DNA from: Macrotis lagotis
Lineage: Eukaryota > Chordata > Mammalia > Peramelemorphia > Peramelidae
Length of the DNA: 64,000 nt
Direction of reading: 5' to 3'
NCBI RefSeq assembly: GCF_037893015.1
Contig: NC_133658.1
Span: 424,419,890 to 424,483,889, forward strand
Both the position numbers and the translations under genes were made by a program. This document shows, in pieces, positions 63,395 to 64,000 of this stretch. Position 1 is the first letter of the stretch. Every line of letters begins with the position of its first letter. The notes below the pieces were generated by a model, which searched no databases, was not told where the DNA came from, and saw only the letters and a list, made by a program, of their open reading frames with translations.

Positions 63395-64000
63395 TATGCC
63401 ATTGTAAGGAGAATATAACAGATAGGATATGACAGTAATAAAGGTGATGTGTGACAAAGAATGCTGCACCAATCATCTACAACTTCTCCAAGTTAAACAT
63501 TTGCATTTAGCAAAAACAATGACCCCTAAAACTAGACAACATTCTATAGAACTGATGTTAATAGATTAGGGCACTTCTCTGAATGGGAACAGTTTGTTGC
63601 TAACTTGGAGGGAAAGCTGAGCCAACTTTGTAGTTAACATAGAGGGAAATCTTGGCAATAGTGGAGCAAAAAAGAAGTGGACAACTTTCAGAGATTTGCT
63701 ATATAGCAGTGCATTTACTTATCTGGGCCAGAACATTCATACACTTCAAGAATGATTTGATAAAAGTGATGGGGAAATTCAGAAACTGATAAATGAAAAA
63801 AAAGCCCAAGAAATCCATGGGATTTGCCTGCAGGATAATTCACCCATCTCTAAGTAGGAAATGTCTAAGGAGAGATGTAGATTCTTTATGATATAAAGGC
63901 AGGTGAAATCAGTTTTACACTGACAGTAATAGTTCAAGGCACTTTTATGAAGGTTATTTATGGGCCAAAGACCTATGGTGCAACAGTGCTGATGGTGCCA
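63395..64000 (+). mobile_element. second RTE LINE copy, truncated by the window end
   Basis: Collinear with 25500-26230: AGAATGCTGCACCAATCATC, GAATGGGAACAGTTTGTTGC, TAACTTGGAGGGAAAGCTGA, GGCCAAAGACCTATGGTGCA. Frames are broken. Confidence 0.82.

Noticed and set aside
34706..64000. A second tandem CYP46A copy downstream
   Set aside because: No exon motif (KESLR, heme loop, AEVDEV) was seen on either strand after 34194.

Overview
The window is vertebrate, almost certainly marsupial, nuclear DNA. It is AT-rich and intron-dominated, and it is packed with interspersed repeats. The most frequent is a roughly 150 bp tRNA-derived SINE, whose right half reads like CACTTAATAATTACCTAG and then GGCAAGCCACTTAACCCC; I associate this with Australian marsupial WSINE/WALLSI-type elements. 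Mar1-type CORE-SINEs, MIR, L2, CR1/L3, L1 and RTE LINEs are also present. The order-level guess (Australian marsupial) is inference; the marsupial call is stronger.

One real gene is visible. Ten plus-strand exons between 6234 and 34194 encode the C-terminal two thirds (344 complete codons plus a stop) of a cytochrome P450 of the CYP46A family, whose founding member CYP46A1 is cholesterol 24-hydroxylase. The exons match exons 6 to 15 of the 15-exon CYP46A1 gene as I remember it. All ten have AG/GT borders, compatible phases and no internal stop. The I-helix acid/alcohol pair, the ExxR motif, the PERF-type motif and the heme-cysteine loop are all present. The protein is clearly more diverged from human CYP46A1 than I would expect of a simple orthologue. 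Several positions known to line the CYP46A1 pocket are changed, and the proline-rich C-terminal tail is missing, so a CYP46A paralogue is the best reading. The promoter and exons 1 to 5 lie upstream of the window.

Layout: 1-6233 is intron 5, with antisense endogenous-retrovirus remnants, antisense L1 and a 335 bp pyrimidine tract just before exon 6. 6234-34194 is the gene; intron 12 holds a rearranged RTE LINE and intron 7 holds a SINE inserted into a SINE next to stacked L1 copies. 34195 to about 34705 is the likely 3' UTR. From there to 64000 I see no gene, only repeats. Structures worth a look there are a 171 bp inverted repeat (35979-37034), a direct-repeat pair (37118-38884) and a perfect 22 bp hairpin (53339-53388). 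The window ends inside a second RTE LINE.

I found no new multi-gene system. The most interesting biology is the intact but altered CYP46A gene.
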